A stretch of DNA of 18,442 bases from an uncultured Bartonella sp. (GTDB lineage: Bacteria; Pseudomonadota; Alphaproteobacteria; Rhizobiales; Rhizobiaceae). The stretch spans positions 1-18,442 of the forward strand of contig CALTWN010000019.1 in the NCBI GenBank assembly GCA_943913205.1, read 5' to 3'. The notes below the pieces were generated by a model. The model did no database searches, was not told the origin of the DNA, and saw nothing but the letters and a program-made list of their open reading frames with translations. Positions 1-7,117 of the stretch are shown piece after piece; position 1 is the first letter of the stretch, and each line of letters starts with the position of its first letter. The translations under genes and the position numbers were made by a program.

Positions 1-1
1 A

Positions 2-403
2 CATGATATAACCAATCTTTTGAGTAACATTGAAAATTATACTTTATGGCCGCTTTATACTATGCCTTCAATAAAATTTATTGAAAAAAATAGAATTCTA
101 ATAGGAGATGCTTCTCACGGTTTTTTACCTTTTACTGCACAAGGCGCCGGTATGGCAATAGAAGATGCGGCTGAGCTAAGTTTTGCTCTTTTTACATATA
201 AAAATGATATAGACTATGCTATTAATATCTATAAAGATAAACGAAAAAATAGGCTAGCTAAGGTTAAAAAAAGAGGAGATATTAACTCTATGATTTACCA
301 TAGTAGTGGTATAACTAGGATAGCTCGCAATATGATATTAAAACATAGCAACGCTATGAACTTACTTAATAATTTACACTGGCTATATGGTTATAAAATT
401 TAA
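2..403 (+). CDS. FAD-dependent monooxygenase, C-terminal part (5' end outside window)
   Basis: C-terminal part of a class A flavoprotein monooxygenase, the broad family that includes salicylate hydroxylase and UbiH-like ubiquinone hydroxylases; these use NAD(P)H and O2 to hydroxylate aromatic substrates. The frame is open to the left edge with no stop, so the TTG at position 20 is very unlikely to be the real start and most of the gene, including the N-terminal FAD-binding GxGxxG fold, lies outside. The diagnostic second FAD-binding motif is visible: ILIGDASHGFLPFTAQGAG followed by MAIEDA (about 98-172), matching the family pattern GDAAHxxxPxxGQGxxxAxEDA. After it comes a lysine- and arginine-rich helical tail ending at TAA 401-403. 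It is the only + strand gene and converges on dnaE, overlapping it by 4 bp. The substrate cannot be read from this fragment; an aromatic or quinone-pathway hydroxylase is inferred from family only. Confidence 0.8.
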   Translation, partial: HDITNLLSNIENYTLWPLYTMPSIKFIEKNRILIGDASHGFLPFTAQGAGMAIEDAAELSFALFTYKNDIDYAINIYKDKRKNRLAKVKKRGDINSMIYHSSGITRIARNMILKHSNAMNLLNNLHWLYGYKI

Positions 404-3400
404 GAAACCAATTTATTTAGCGCTAAATAAATCATTTTATTTACTTTAAAATTATTACCTAAGTCAAACTCCAAATTATTGTAACATATTTTTACATTAC
501 ATAATTCACTTACATCACTATTTTGCTGAGTTTGTACTTGTTTTAATACTTTATTTATAGAGGTTATATGCTGCAAACTAGTTACTTTTAGCTCTAAATT
601 TGAGTAATAAATTTGTTGTTGCTTATCTTCTTTTTTTAAGAACCTTATACAAGAAATATTAATTCTATCATTATTATCTTCTAGTTGATAAACCTCAAAA
701 GTTAGCAACATCGAACTACCAACTATAAGCTGGTCTGCATACTCATTCCACTTATCTGCAAATAGCAATGCTTCAAATTGCTGATCACTAGGTTGAGAAA
801 ACGTTAAAATCGCCATACGATCACCACGTTTTGTCTTTTTTAATTGCTTACCAACCAAGGTTCCACCCGTAGTAAATGTTTTAATACCTAAGGCTTTACT
901 ATATTTATCCTTTTTTATTGGTTTAGCCCCTAATAAATCTTTAGTAAAAGATTTATTTAAATTATAATAATCTAAAGGATGTCCAGAAATATATGCACCT
1001 ACAGATTTAAATTCGTTATGTAGCTTTTCGTCTCTACCCCATTTTTCATCGATATTACAATCTTTTAAGCAAAGCTCCTTATTATTTAAGTCATCATATA
1101 AACTTATATTATTGCTTTCGATAGATGCAGCAAAATGTAACATATAGCTAACATTTTTGAATAATTTATCTCTCGCTATATTAAAACAATCTAAAGCACC
1201 AGCACATATTAAATTTTCAAGGGCCGTTTTATTAATTTCTTTTGGATTTATTCTGTTACAAAAATCTTCTATGTTCTTAAATGGTTTATTTCCTCTTATA
1301 AAGGCAATATGTTCAGCAACTTTTTCGCCTACGCCTTTAATAGATGCGAGTGAATAGTATATTTTATTTTCACCTACACCAAAATCTGCACCAGAATATT
1401 GTATGCTAGGTGATAAAATGTCTATATTAAGTCTTTTTGCTTCTAATCTAAAAACATTTAACTTTTCTGTATTAAGTATATCATATGTCATAATAGCGGC
1501 TAAAAACTCAACTGGGTAGTTAGCTTTAAGATATGCAGTTTGATAAGATATCATAGCATAGGCAGCAGCATGAGACTTATTAAACCCATAATCTGCAAAT
1601 TTAGCAAGCAAATCAAATATTTCATTAGCGTGTTTATTATCAAGCCCCCTTTCTACAGCACCTTCAACAAAACGTGTTCTTTGTATAGCCATTTCACTAT
1701 GAATTTTTTTACCCATAGCTCTGCGGAGTAAATCTGCTTCGCCTAAAGAATATCCTGCTAGTAATTGAGCAATTTCCATAACCTGCTCTTGATAAATTAT
1801 AACTCCTTGCGTTTCTCGCAAAACAGATTCTAAGGCTGGGTGTATGTATTCAACTGGTTCTTTACCATTTTTTCGGCTATTATATAACGGAATATTTTCC
1901 ATAGGGCCTGGTCTATATAATGCAACAAGAGCTATTATATCTTCAATACAGTCTGGTTGCATACCTATTAGAGCCTGCTGCATTCCTGAGCTTTCAACCT
2001 GGAACACGCCTAAAGTTTCGCCGGCAGATAAAAGCTTATATGTTGCCTCATCTTGTAAAGATACAGCGTTTAGGTCGAAATCTTTACCTTTTTTTTGTAT
2101 TAACTGGCTAGCCTTTTTCAATACCGATAAAGTTTTTAACCCTAAAAAGTCAAATTTTACAAGCCCGGCCTGTTCCACATATTTCATACTATATTGCGTA
2201 ACTGTTGCCATAGATTTGCTATCGAAATACAAAGGCACTAACTCTTCTAATGGTCTATCGCCAATAACTATACCCGCGGCATGGGTTGAAGCATGCCTGT
2301 ACAAACCCTCTAACTGTAATGCAATTTCAAGTAAACGTTCTATAGCAGGATCTTGGCTTTTTTCTTCACTAAATTTAGGTTCTTCAGATATTGCCTGCTT
2401 TAAACTTAACGAGACGCCAGGATTTTGAGGCACAAGCTTACATAAATAATCTACCTTACTATATGGTATTTCTAATACTCTACCGACATCTCGAAGTACC
2501 CCTCTAGCTTGTAAAGTTCCAAAAGTTATTATATTAGCTACACGATTATTACCATATTTAGATTGTACATATTTGATAACCTCACCGCGTCTTTCCTGGC
2601 AAAAATCTATATCAAAGTCTGGCATAGAAACTCGCTCTGGATTTAAAAAACGTTCAAAAAGCAAAGAAAATCTTAAAGGGTCGATATCGGTAATAGTTAA
2701 AGCATATGCCACCAAAGCACCAGCACCAGATCCACGCCCTGGACCTACCGGAATATCATTTTCTTTGGCCCATTTAATAAAATCTGCCACTATAAGAAAA
2801 TATCCAGAAAATTGCATACGAATAATTATATCAAGCTCATATTCTAAACGTTTTTTATAATCTTCTTTAGTAAAATTCTTTGCATAACCAGATGTTTTTA
2901 GCCGTTTTTCTAAGCCTTCATATGCTTGTTTTTTTAACTCTTCTGGCTCAAAAACTTCAGAAATAAAATGAGGTAAAATAGGATTTTTCTTTCTGACAAA
3001 ACTTGTGCAAGATTGGGCTATTTTTATAGTATTTTCTATAGCTATAGGTAAATCTTTAAATAATTGCTCCATCTCATCTTGTGTTTTTAAAAAATTTTCA
3101 GATGTGACTCTACGCCGATTTTTATTTGCTAGCAATTGTCCTTCAGCTATGGCTAACAAAGCATCATGTGCTTCATAATCCGATTTATTAATGAAAAAAC
3201 TTTCATTTGTAGCTACAATTTCTATATCAAATAGCAGAGCTTGTTTTAATAAAAAAGCCTCAATATCTTTGTTATAATTATTATATCTTTGTAGCTCTAT
3301 ATATAAATCATTACCAAATATATTATGTAAAGCTTCTAAATTATCTTGCGCTATTTTTATATTTCTACTATGCAAGGCTTTATTAACTGGTCCATTCTCG

Positions 3401-3813
3401 CCGCCAGTTAAAACAACTAAGCCCTCTTTTATATCTTTTAACCATGAAAGCTTAATATGCGGATTATCCGTAGTAGAAGGCGAGTTATTATAGCCTAAAT
3501 AAGCTATACTAGATAATTTCATAAGGTTTTTTAGCCCCTGCTCTGATTTTGCTAAAAAAACAAGTGAACCTTCAGTAGTATTATCATCAAAAACAGTTGT
3601 AAGCTGACACCCTATTATAGGTTGAATATTTTTACCTAAGCACGCAGATGTAAATTCCAAAGCGCCAAATAAATTATTCGTATCTGTTAATGCTATAGCG
3701 GGCTGTGAATCATCATGGGCCCGCTCACATAATGCTTTTATTCTTACAGAGCTTTCCAACAGTGAATATGTTGAATGTACATGTAAATGTATAAATTTTA
3801 CCTTAGACGCCAT
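400..3813 (-). CDS. dnaE: DNA polymerase III subunit alpha
   Basis: Catalytic alpha subunit of the replicative DNA polymerase III, which copies both strands at the fork. The 1137-residue product is close to family length (E. coli about 1160). Visible in order are: the PHP domain starting HLHVHSTYSLL (residues 9-19), with LTDTNNLFGALEF at 42-54, the alphaproteobacterial form; the nucleotide-binding GPGRGSGAGA (357-366); the catalytic aspartates D401 and D403 in PDFDIDF (398-404) and D555 in KFDFLGLKTL, numbered as in E. coli; a helix-hairpin-helix region with IKGVGEKVAEHI (825-836); and a C-terminal OB-fold from about GTLVGKQLKKTKRGDRMAIL. The expected beta-clamp motif position carries NISLY (902-906), a poor match to QxxLF. 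The gene is last in the lolC-lolD-dnaE run, starting 8 bp after the lolD stop. An AGAGG sequence lies about 15 bp upstream of the ATG, overlapping the end of lolD, so the ribosome site is weak. The extreme C terminus is diverged. Confidence 0.98.
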   Translation of the reverse strand: MASKVKFIHLHVHSTYSLLESSVRIKALCERAHDDSQPAIALTDTNNLFGALEFTSACLGKNIQPIIGCQLTTVFDDNTTEGSLVFLAKSEQGLKNLMKLSSIAYLGYNNSPSTTDNPHIKLSWLKDIKEGLVVLTGGENGPVNKALHSRNIKIAQDNLEALHNIFGNDLYIELQRYNNYNKDIEAFLLKQALLFDIEIVATNESFFINKSDYEAHDALLAIAEGQLLANKNRRRVTSENFLKTQDEMEQLFKDLPIAIENTIKIAQSCTSFVRKKNPILPHFISEVFEPEELKKQAYEGLEKRLKTSGYAKNFTKEDYKKRLEYELDIIIRMQFSGYFLIVADFIKWAKENDIPVGPGRGSGAGALVAYALTITDIDPLRFSLLFERFLNPERVSMPDFDIDFCQERRGEVIKYVQSKYGNNRVANIITFGTLQARGVLRDVGRVLEIPYSKVDYLCKLVPQNPGVSLSLKQAISEEPKFSEEKSQDPAIERLLEIALQLEGLYRHASTHAAGIVIGDRPLEELVPLYFDSKSMATVTQYSMKYVEQAGLVKFDFLGLKTLSVLKKASQLIQKKGKDFDLNAVSLQDEATYKLLSAGETLGVFQVESSGMQQALIGMQPDCIEDIIALVALYRPGPMENIPLYNSRKNGKEPVEYIHPALESVLRETQGVIIYQEQVMEIAQLLAGYSLGEADLLRRAMGKKIHSEMAIQRTRFVEGAVERGLDNKHANEIFDLLAKFADYGFNKSHAAAYAMISYQTAYLKANYPVEFLAAIMTYDILNTEKLNVFRLEAKRLNIDILSPSIQYSGADFGVGENKIYYSLASIKGVGEKVAEHIAFIRGNKPFKNIEDFCNRINPKEINKTALENLICAGALDCFNIARDKLFKNVSYMLHFAASIESNNISLYDDLNNKELCLKDCNIDEKWGRDEKLHNEFKSVGAYISGHPLDYYNLNKSFTKDLLGAKPIKKDKYSKALGIKTFTTGGTLVGKQLKKTKRGDRMAILTFSQPSDQQFEALLFADKWNEYADQLIVGSSMLLTFEVYQLEDNNDRINISCIRFLKKEDKQQQIYYSNLELKVTSLQHITSINKVLKQVQTQQNSDVSELCNVKICYNNLEFDLGNNFKVNKMIYLALNKLVS
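411..432. terminator. Perfect 22-bp palindrome at convergent gene ends; candidate two-way terminator
   Basis: The half-site ATTTATTTAGC (411-421) is followed directly by its exact reverse complement (422-432). It lies 8 bp past the + strand monooxygenase stop and inside the last codons of dnaE, encoding IYLALNK. The transcript from either strand could fold into a stem of about nine pairs with a tiny GC-containing loop. On the + strand a T-rich stretch follows (434-446). The stem is almost all A-U, so it would be a weak intrinsic terminator. The role is inferred from position; the palindrome itself is certain. Confidence 0.4.
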
Positions 3814-3821
3814 AGAATTTA

Positions 3822-4502
3822 TTAAACAACCTCTACTATTTTTCCAGATTTTATAGTTATTATCCTATCCATTTTTTGGGCTAAGCTATAATTGTGAGTA
3901 GCAATAATTGCAGCTATTCCTACTTGGCGAACCAAATGTGAAAATATATTAAACACATTTTGCGAAGTTTTCGGGTCTAAATTACCTGTTGGTTCATCTG
4001 CCAATAAAATTGATGGTGCATTTGCAACAGCCCGTGCTATAGCCACTCTTTGCTGTTGCCCACCAGACATCTCACTTGGACGATTATTGGCCTTATCTTC
4101 AATGTTTAAATATTTTAATAATTTAATAGCTCTATCTTTAGCCATAATACTGCTTTTGCCAGCTAGTAATAATGGCATCATCACATTTTCTATAGCAGAA
4201 AATTCTGGCAATAAGTGGTGTGCCTGATAAACAAAACCTATTTCGGCTCCTCTTATTTTTGTTCGTAAAGCGTTCGACAAGGTAGAGGCCGTTTGTTCGT
4301 AAACACATACGGTTCCTGCGGTCGGTTGTTCTAATAAACCTGCTATATGCAATAAGGTAGATTTACCGCATCCAGATGGAGCTACTAATGCTACTAACTC
4401 TGAAGCTGATAACTTAAAATTAGCCTCATCTAAAACTACTAAATCTTGACCGTTATTATTATAAATTTTTGTAACATTTTGTAAGCGCAAAATGGCTGAC
4501 AT
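3822..4502 (-). CDS. lolD: Lipoprotein-releasing system ATP-binding protein LolD
   Basis: Cytoplasmic ATPase of the LolCDE-type ABC transporter, which extracts mature lipoproteins from the inner membrane and passes them to the chaperone LolA. The 226-residue single nucleotide-binding domain contains Walker A APSGCGKST (41-49), the Q-loop with the LolD-typical GFVYQAHHLLPEFSAIENV (89-107), signature MSGGQQQRVAIARA (145-158), Walker B ILLADEPTGNLD (165-176) and the switch histidine in IIATHN (H203). The first Walker A glycine is alanine, as is common in alphaproteobacterial LolD. Its ATG overlaps the lolC stop by one base (TAATG), which points to translational coupling with its membrane partner. 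MacB or FtsE are alternatives in the same ABC subfamily, but the Q-loop sequence and the lolC neighbour favour LolD strongly. Confidence 0.96.
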   Translation of the reverse strand: MSAILRLQNVTKIYNNNGQDLVVLDEANFKLSASELVALVAPSGCGKSTLLHIAGLLEQPTAGTVCVYEQTASTLSNALRTKIRGAEIGFVYQAHHLLPEFSAIENVMMPLLLAGKSSIMAKDRAIKLLKYLNIEDKANNRPSEMSGGQQQRVAIARAVANAPSILLADEPTGNLDPKTSQNVFNIFSHLVRQVGIAAIIATHNYSLAQKMDRIITIKSGKIVEVV

Positions 4503-5755
4503 TACTCATACCTCAATGCAGCTATTGGGTCTAACTTAGATGCTTGCCAAGCTGGTATAAGTGTTGCTAAAAAAGATAACATCAAAGTAACAAAAACAAT
4601 CAATCCTACCTCGGCTGAGTCTATTTTATAAGGTAGTTTAGCCAAAAAATACAATTGGGGGTTAAAAACATCAACACCAAATAACTTTGAAATAAAATAT
4701 TGAATATTTGTAAGATTGTAACAAGTAAGCAAACCTAAAACCAACCCTAAGCAAGTTCCAATTCCGCCGATAAACATACCAGCTATAATAAATATTCGCA
4801 AAATAAAACCATTAGATGCACCCATTGTTCGCAAAATAGCTATATCAAAACTTTTATCCTTAACTAACATTACTAAACCGGATATAATATTTAAGGCAGC
4901 TACAACAACAATCAAAGATAATATGAGAAACATTGTATTACGTTCAACATTTAAAGCAGTAAAAAAAGCTTGATTTCTTTCATCCCAGCTTATTACATCA
5001 TAATCATAGCCATATTTATTAACCAAAATTTTCTTTAATATATGAGCTTTATCAGCATTATTTAAATAAAGCTCAATAGATTTAACGCTATCGCCATAAT
5101 TAAAAAACCTTTGCGCTTCTTTTAATGGCATAAATATAATTGCCGCATCATATTCATACATACCAACTTCAAAAATAGCACAAATATTATAAGACTTTAT
5201 CCGCGGACTAGTACCAAATGGTGTTGCATCTCCTTGGGGAGACAATAAATTTAATCTATCGCCTATATGAAGCCCTAGCTTTTTTGCCATAGCTTGTCCG
5301 ATGGCGATATTATTTCCATTAAAACCTTCTAAACTACCACTTTTTATGTGCCCAGCTATACTAGATATCTTTAAAAGACTATCCTTTTCAATACCTCTAA
5401 CCATAGCACCCGAGCTTGCAACGTCACGCAATTGCACTAACGCCTGATTTTCTGTTATCGCCATAGCCATTTTTATATCATTTAATTTTTGAAGATAAAT
5501 AAGATTATCTGGATAATTACTTATTAAGTTCTCACTATTACCTTGAATTACAATATGACCATTAACGCCTAAAATTCGTTCAAGAAGTTCAGCTCGAAAT
5601 CCATTTAAAACAGAAGTAACAACTATTAAAGCCCACACCCCTACAATTATACCTAATAGTGATATTAGTGAAATAACTGAAGTAAAAACCTGTTTTTTAT
5701 TAGGCAGCATATAGCGCAGGGATATTTTAAATTCATAAAATTTATATATCCCCAT
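4502..5755 (-). CDS. lolC: Lipoprotein-releasing system transmembrane protein, LolC/LolE family
   Basis: Inner-membrane subunit of the lipoprotein export ABC transporter, partner of LolD. It has the FtsX/MacB layout: one N-terminal membrane segment (VISLISLLGIIVGVWALIVV) followed by the family motif VLNGFRAELLERILGVNGHI, a periplasmic domain of about 220 residues, then three C-terminal membrane segments ending LIPAWQASKLDPIAALRYE. Only one such gene lies beside lolD. In many alphaproteobacteria one LolC/E-like protein (LolF type) is thought to work as a homodimer, and that fits here. I chose the ATG at 5755 (417 residues), 4 bp after the proS stop, with GGTAGG just upstream, though at an unusually short spacing. 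An in-frame ATG at 5791 would give 429 residues, overlap proS by 32 bp and have no visible ribosome site. Family N termini do not decide this firmly. Confidence 0.94.
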   Translation of the reverse strand: MGIYKFYEFKISLRYMLPNKKQVFTSVISLISLLGIIVGVWALIVVTSVLNGFRAELLERILGVNGHIVIQGNSENLISNYPDNLIYLQKLNDIKMAMAITENQALVQLRDVASSGAMVRGIEKDSLLKISSIAGHIKSGSLEGFNGNNIAIGQAMAKKLGLHIGDRLNLLSPQGDATPFGTSPRIKSYNICAIFEVGMYEYDAAIIFMPLKEAQRFFNYGDSVKSIELYLNNADKAHILKKILVNKYGYDYDVISWDERNQAFFTALNVERNTMFLILSLIVVVAALNIISGLVMLVKDKSFDIAILRTMGASNGFILRIFIIAGMFIGGIGTCLGLVLGLLTCYNLTNIQYFISKLFGVDVFNPQLYFLAKLPYKIDSAEVGLIVFVTLMLSFLATLIPAWQASKLDPIAALRYE

Positions 5756-5759
5756 ATTC

Positions 5760-7103
5760 CTACCATTCACATTTAGCTTTTTTAATAGCATCTGCTATAA
5801 AATTAAAAGCTTCATCTAGAGACATATTCTGTTTAGACATATTTTTACGTATTTTTACTTCTACTATACCATTGGCTGCATCTTTTGGACCTATTATAAT
5901 TTGATACGGCAACCCTATTAAATCCATTGTTGCAAATTTTGCGCCAGCTCGCTCTGTAGTGTCGTCTAATAAAACATCAAAACCAGCTTTTGTAAATTTA
6001 GCATACAAATCTTCTGAATATTCATTACATAAATCATCACTGGGACGCATATTTATAATAGCTAAATCAAAAGGCGATATGTTTTGTGGCCATATAATAC
6101 CTTGTTCATCGTGTGATGCCTCAATTGCGGCTGCTACTATACGACTTATGCCCAAACCATAAGACCCCATAGCTACGTAAATTTCTTTACCATCAGACCC
6201 CATAATTTTAGCCTGCATCGCTTCAGAATATTTAGTACCAAAATAAAAAATATGGCCAACTTCAATACCACGTGCTTCAATTCTATCCTCAGCTCGCATA
6301 TTATTCCAAATATTTATATCGTGTTTTTCCTCCGTAGCAGCATAGGTAGATCGCCATTTATTTACAATATTAGCAATTTCTTCTGAATCGCTATAATTTA
6401 CGGTGCCTACTTGATAATTTAAAATTTTCTTATCGCAATATATAGCGCTCTCACCGGTTTTTGCCAAAACAATAAATTCGTGGCTAAGATCGCCGCCTAT
6501 AGGACCAGTATCGGCTTGCATAGGTACAACTTGTAACCCCATTTTTGCAAATGATCTCAAATAAGAAACAAACATTTTATTATAAGATGTTTCAGCTTCA
6601 CTAGCTGAAACATCAAATGAATAGCCATCTTTCATTAAAAATTCACGGCCCCGCATTACTCCAAATCTTGGCCTTAGCTCATCACGAAATTTCCATTGTA
6701 TTTGATATAAATTAACCGGTAATTCTTTATAAGAGCGAACATAATTACGAAAAATATCAGTTGCCATCTCTTCATTCGTGGGTCCATATAGCATTTCACG
6801 CTCATGCCTATCCTTAATGCGTAACATTTCAAGGCCATAATCATCATATCGCCCGCTTTCTCGCCAGATTTCAGCTCCTTGTAATGTAGGCATTAGTAAT
6901 TCATTTGACCCCGCTTTATTTTGCTCATATTTAACAATATTGCAAATTTTATCTAAAACTCTTTTCCCTAAGGGTAGCCAACTATAAATACCAGAAGAAT
7001 GCTGCTTTATCATACCCGCACGCAACATCAAACGATGCGATATTATTTCTGCCTCTTTTGGATTTTCTTTTAAAATAGGCAAAAAGTAATTAGTCATACG
7101 CAA
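5760..7103 (-). CDS. proS: Proline--tRNA ligase (short alphaproteobacterial type)
   Basis: Class II aminoacyl-tRNA synthetase that activates proline with ATP and attaches it to tRNA-Pro in the cytoplasm. The 447-residue protein is the short alphaproteobacterial form, which lacks the roughly 180-residue editing insertion of E. coli ProS. Visible are motif 1 (around residues 40-75), YGPTNEE (106-112), motif 2 FRDELRPRFGVMRGREFLMKD (139-159), motif 3 GSYGLGISRIVAAAIE (313-328) and a C-terminal anticodon-binding domain from about residue 345. Related proteins begin MRxxxxFLPxLxENPKEAEI, which supports the TTG codon at 7103 as the start (MRMTNYFLPILKENPKEAEI). That TTG sits 8 bp after a good TAGGAG ribosome site, while the ATG at 7097 would be 14 bp away. 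It follows rnj by 14 bp and ends with TAG 4 bp before lolC. Because the insertion is missing, Ala-tRNA-Pro editing would need a separate protein, not seen here. Confidence 0.97.
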   Translation of the reverse strand: MRMTNYFLPILKENPKEAEIISHRLMLRAGMIKQHSSGIYSWLPLGKRVLDKICNIVKYEQNKAGSNELLMPTLQGAEIWRESGRYDDYGLEMLRIKDRHEREMLYGPTNEEMATDIFRNYVRSYKELPVNLYQIQWKFRDELRPRFGVMRGREFLMKDGYSFDVSASEAETSYNKMFVSYLRSFAKMGLQVVPMQADTGPIGGDLSHEFIVLAKTGESAIYCDKKILNYQVGTVNYSDSEEIANIVNKWRSTYAATEEKHDINIWNNMRAEDRIEARGIEVGHIFYFGTKYSEAMQAKIMGSDGKEIYVAMGSYGLGISRIVAAAIEASHDEQGIIWPQNISPFDLAIINMRPSDDLCNEYSEDLYAKFTKAGFDVLLDDTTERAGAKFATMDLIGLPYQIIIGPKDAANGIVEVKIRKNMSKQNMSLDEAFNFIADAIKKAKCEW

Positions 7104-7117
7104 TTTACATACTCCTA
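7104..7117 (-). promoter_or_regulatory. proS ribosome binding site and ATG-TAA start-stop pair
   Basis: On the - strand, TAGGAG (7117-7112) begins just after the TAA that ends rnj. It is the best Shine-Dalgarno match near proS and sits 8 nt before the TTG at 7103, which decides that start. One base after it stands ATG (7110-7108), followed directly by the stop TAA (7107-7105), a start-stop pair lying between the ribosome site and the proS start. The spacing of that ATG is too short for ideal initiation, so it may be chance. Confidence 0.5.

Noticed and set aside
42..403. A short complete gene starting near position 20 or 62
   Set aside because: The frame is open to the window edge and the visible motif normally sits in the C-terminal half of a protein of about 400 residues, so this is a fragment of a larger gene.
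1844..2428. 194-codon open frame on the + strand opposite dnaE
   Set aside because: It lies wholly antisense to conserved dnaE codons, has no recognisable domain or ribosome site, and its product is a low-complexity shadow of the polymerase coding strand.
3822..5755. lolC-lolD as a MacAB-like or FtsEX-like system
   Set aside because: The Q-loop sequence FVYQAHHLLPEFSAIENV, the lone LolC/E-type permease and the proS-dnaE context match lipoprotein release.
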